This document shows, piece after piece, positions 63,262-64,000 of a DNA stretch of 64,000 nucleotides. This stretch comes from Hyphomicrobiales bacterium (lineage in GTDB: Bacteria; Pseudomonadota; Alphaproteobacteria; Rhizobiales; Rhizobiaceae). The stretch spans positions 1 to 64,000 of the forward strand of contig UCEU01000013.1 in assembly GCA_900471485.1 (NCBI GenBank). Reading direction: 5' to 3'. A program made the position numbers and the translations under genes. Every line of letters begins with the position of its first letter. Within the stretch, counting starts at the first letter, position 1. Under the pieces are notes generated by a model, which had not been told where the DNA came from, did not search any database, and was given only the letters and a program-made list of their open reading frames with translations.

Positions 63262-63416
63262 CAGCTTCCGCCCCAATGCGGACATTCGGTTGCTATGCTT
63301 CGACCATAGAGTTGCCAGCAAAGGTCTTTCTGGTGGTGACGTGGACAGTCTTCACTGTAATAGGGTCAGGCCGAAAAATGTGGTAAGCGGCAGCCAGACA
63401 ACAACAGGAGTGTATC

Positions 63417-63650
63417 GTGAGCGAACCAACCGTAGCAGAGGCAACAGACCGTATTTATGAATCGCTCCGGGCGGACAATGCCGACATCGACCTGCATATC
63501 GCAGCCCTCAAGGCAGCCTTGACGCGGGCGGGCTTGAAAGAGGCCGTCTTCGATCCGGCCAAGCTTGTGCACGGCAATCGCTCCGGCCGGAAACTCATGC
63601 AGGCCTACTTTCGGCAGCGTGGCGTGACGGTGACATTCACGGCACAGTGA
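63417..63650 (+). CDS. Uncharacterised rhizobial 77-residue protein
   Basis: The GTG at 63417 has AGGAG at good spacing. The frame reads SEPTVAEATDRIYESLRADN, then ADIDLHIAALKAALTRAGLK and a basic RSGRKLMQAYFRQRGVTVTF. The pattern of an acidic amphipathic helix followed by a basic tail recalls small conserved hypothetical proteins of rhizobia, but I cannot name a function. Confidence 0.6.
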   Translation: MSEPTVAEATDRIYESLRADNADIDLHIAALKAALTRAGLKEAVFDPAKLVHGNRSGRKLMQAYFRQRGVTVTFTAQ

Positions 63651-63851
63651 CGCTGTCCGACGATGTCAGATGCAGCGTGATCAAGCGTCTGTCGTCGAGC
63701 TTGCTGGTATCAGGTTGAAGCTGCCGCAGATTTCGTCCGGGCCGTTGTGCTCCTTCACGCCGTACTTCCGCTGTGGAAACCCATCTCCATCCTTGCCTTG
63801 CCGCTTTTCGCCGCTATGGTCCGCCACCTCAATTGAAACGCAGGAACCATC

Positions 63852-64000
63852 ATGGCCGCTGATATCCGCATGCTCTCCGCAGTCATCGCCTCCGAGATCA
63901 ATGCCCGGCCCGAGCAGGCCAAGGCCGCGATCGAGTTGCTGGATGAGGGCGCGACCGTGCCGTTTATTGCGCGTTACCGCAAGGAAGTGACCGGCGGGCT
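63852..64000 (+). CDS. tex: Tex-family RNA-binding transcription accessory protein (5' end)
   Basis: The gene runs off the window; the first 49 codons are present. They read MAADIRMLSAVIASEINARP then EQAKAAIELLDEGATVPFIA and RYRKEVTGG, the canonical N-terminus of Tex. Full Tex proteins are about 770 residues, with helical, YqgF-like, HhH and S1 domains, and bind RNA during transcription. The start ATG at 63852 follows CAGGAA. Confidence 0.9.
   Translation, partial: MAADIRMLSAVIASEINARPEQAKAAIELLDEGATVPFIARYRKEVTGG

Noticed and set aside
1..64000. tRNA genes, rRNA, IS elements, prophage genes or CRISPR arrays
   Set aside because: None recognisable by eye on either strand; no direct-repeat arrays, transposase, integrase or cloverleaf-like segments were found. 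A tRNAscan and IS search would be needed to be certain.

Overview
The window is high-GC chromosomal DNA of an alphaproteobacterium, almost certainly a Rhizobiaceae member (Rhizobium, Agrobacterium, Shinella or Ensifer type). Pointers are the gene order (pmbA, inositol-monophosphatase-like gene, DUF4170, waaA, lpxK, DUF2093, mutL), the split F0 operon atpI-B-E-F'-F, an HPE1-like exported protein, a GAAC-N7-GAAC LexA-type box and the DUF59-Mrp/LuxR/IclR/galactonate block. The species is not decidable by eye. I see no tRNA, rRNA, IS element, prophage or CRISPR array.

Layout. 0-1 kb: an MntA-HepT type nucleotidyltransferase/HEPN pair. 1-9.3 kb: housekeeping genes (tadA; pseudouridine synthase, rsmD and patatin in one operon; Kef-type antiporter; pmbA; inositol-monophosphatase family). 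9.3-18.8 kb: lipid A/Kdo assembly (DUF4170, waaA, lpxK) and mutL, interrupted by an orphan VapB-like gene, a HAD phosphatase and a 3-kb accessory island (DUF1254 protein, LuxR regulator, small exported protein, DUF4242 protein). 19-22.2 kb: a kinase-less PAS/receiver protein and a GGDEF-EAL protein. 22.2-27.2 kb: a PRC-barrel protein and a minus-strand sugar-acid operon (SDR, dgoK, dgoA, SMP-30 lactonase) facing its likely IclR regulator across a palindromic operator.

27.4-33.1 kb: LuxR-type regulator, a 528-bp gap with a sigma54-like promoter and a strong RNA hairpin, mrp, then corA (with a candidate proline-containing leader peptide) and kup. 33.3-37.5 kb: cell-wall hydrolase and the ATP synthase F0 operon. 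37.5-45.7 kb: rnhB, a SplB/PA0069-type radical SAM gene under a LexA-like box, glycosyltransferase, moaB, ispE, a TPR protein, polyprenyl synthase, DUF2007 and a TrmN6-type methyltransferase. 45.7-49.3 kb: mntH with a Fur/Mur-like box, S49 protease, ParDE-like toxin-antitoxin and an AbrB-type orphan. 49.3-62.7 kb: glyQ and glyS lie about 10 kb apart on opposite strands and enclose lemA, an EPSP synthase unlike the CP4 type, a DUF2207 protein, purD, an HPE1-like protein, a chemoreceptor, a PIN/RHH pair, DUF523 and a YqaA-type membrane protein. 62.9-64 kb: two uncharacterised small genes and the 5' end of tex.

The most interesting signals are regulatory or contextual: the LexA-type box over the -35 region of a SplB-like gene, the sigma54-like promoter and structured element before a cysteine-free Mrp, the candidate corA leader peptide, the IclR operator, and the EPSP synthase set between lemA and its usual DUF2207 partner. 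I see no single gene cluster that is clearly a new biological system.
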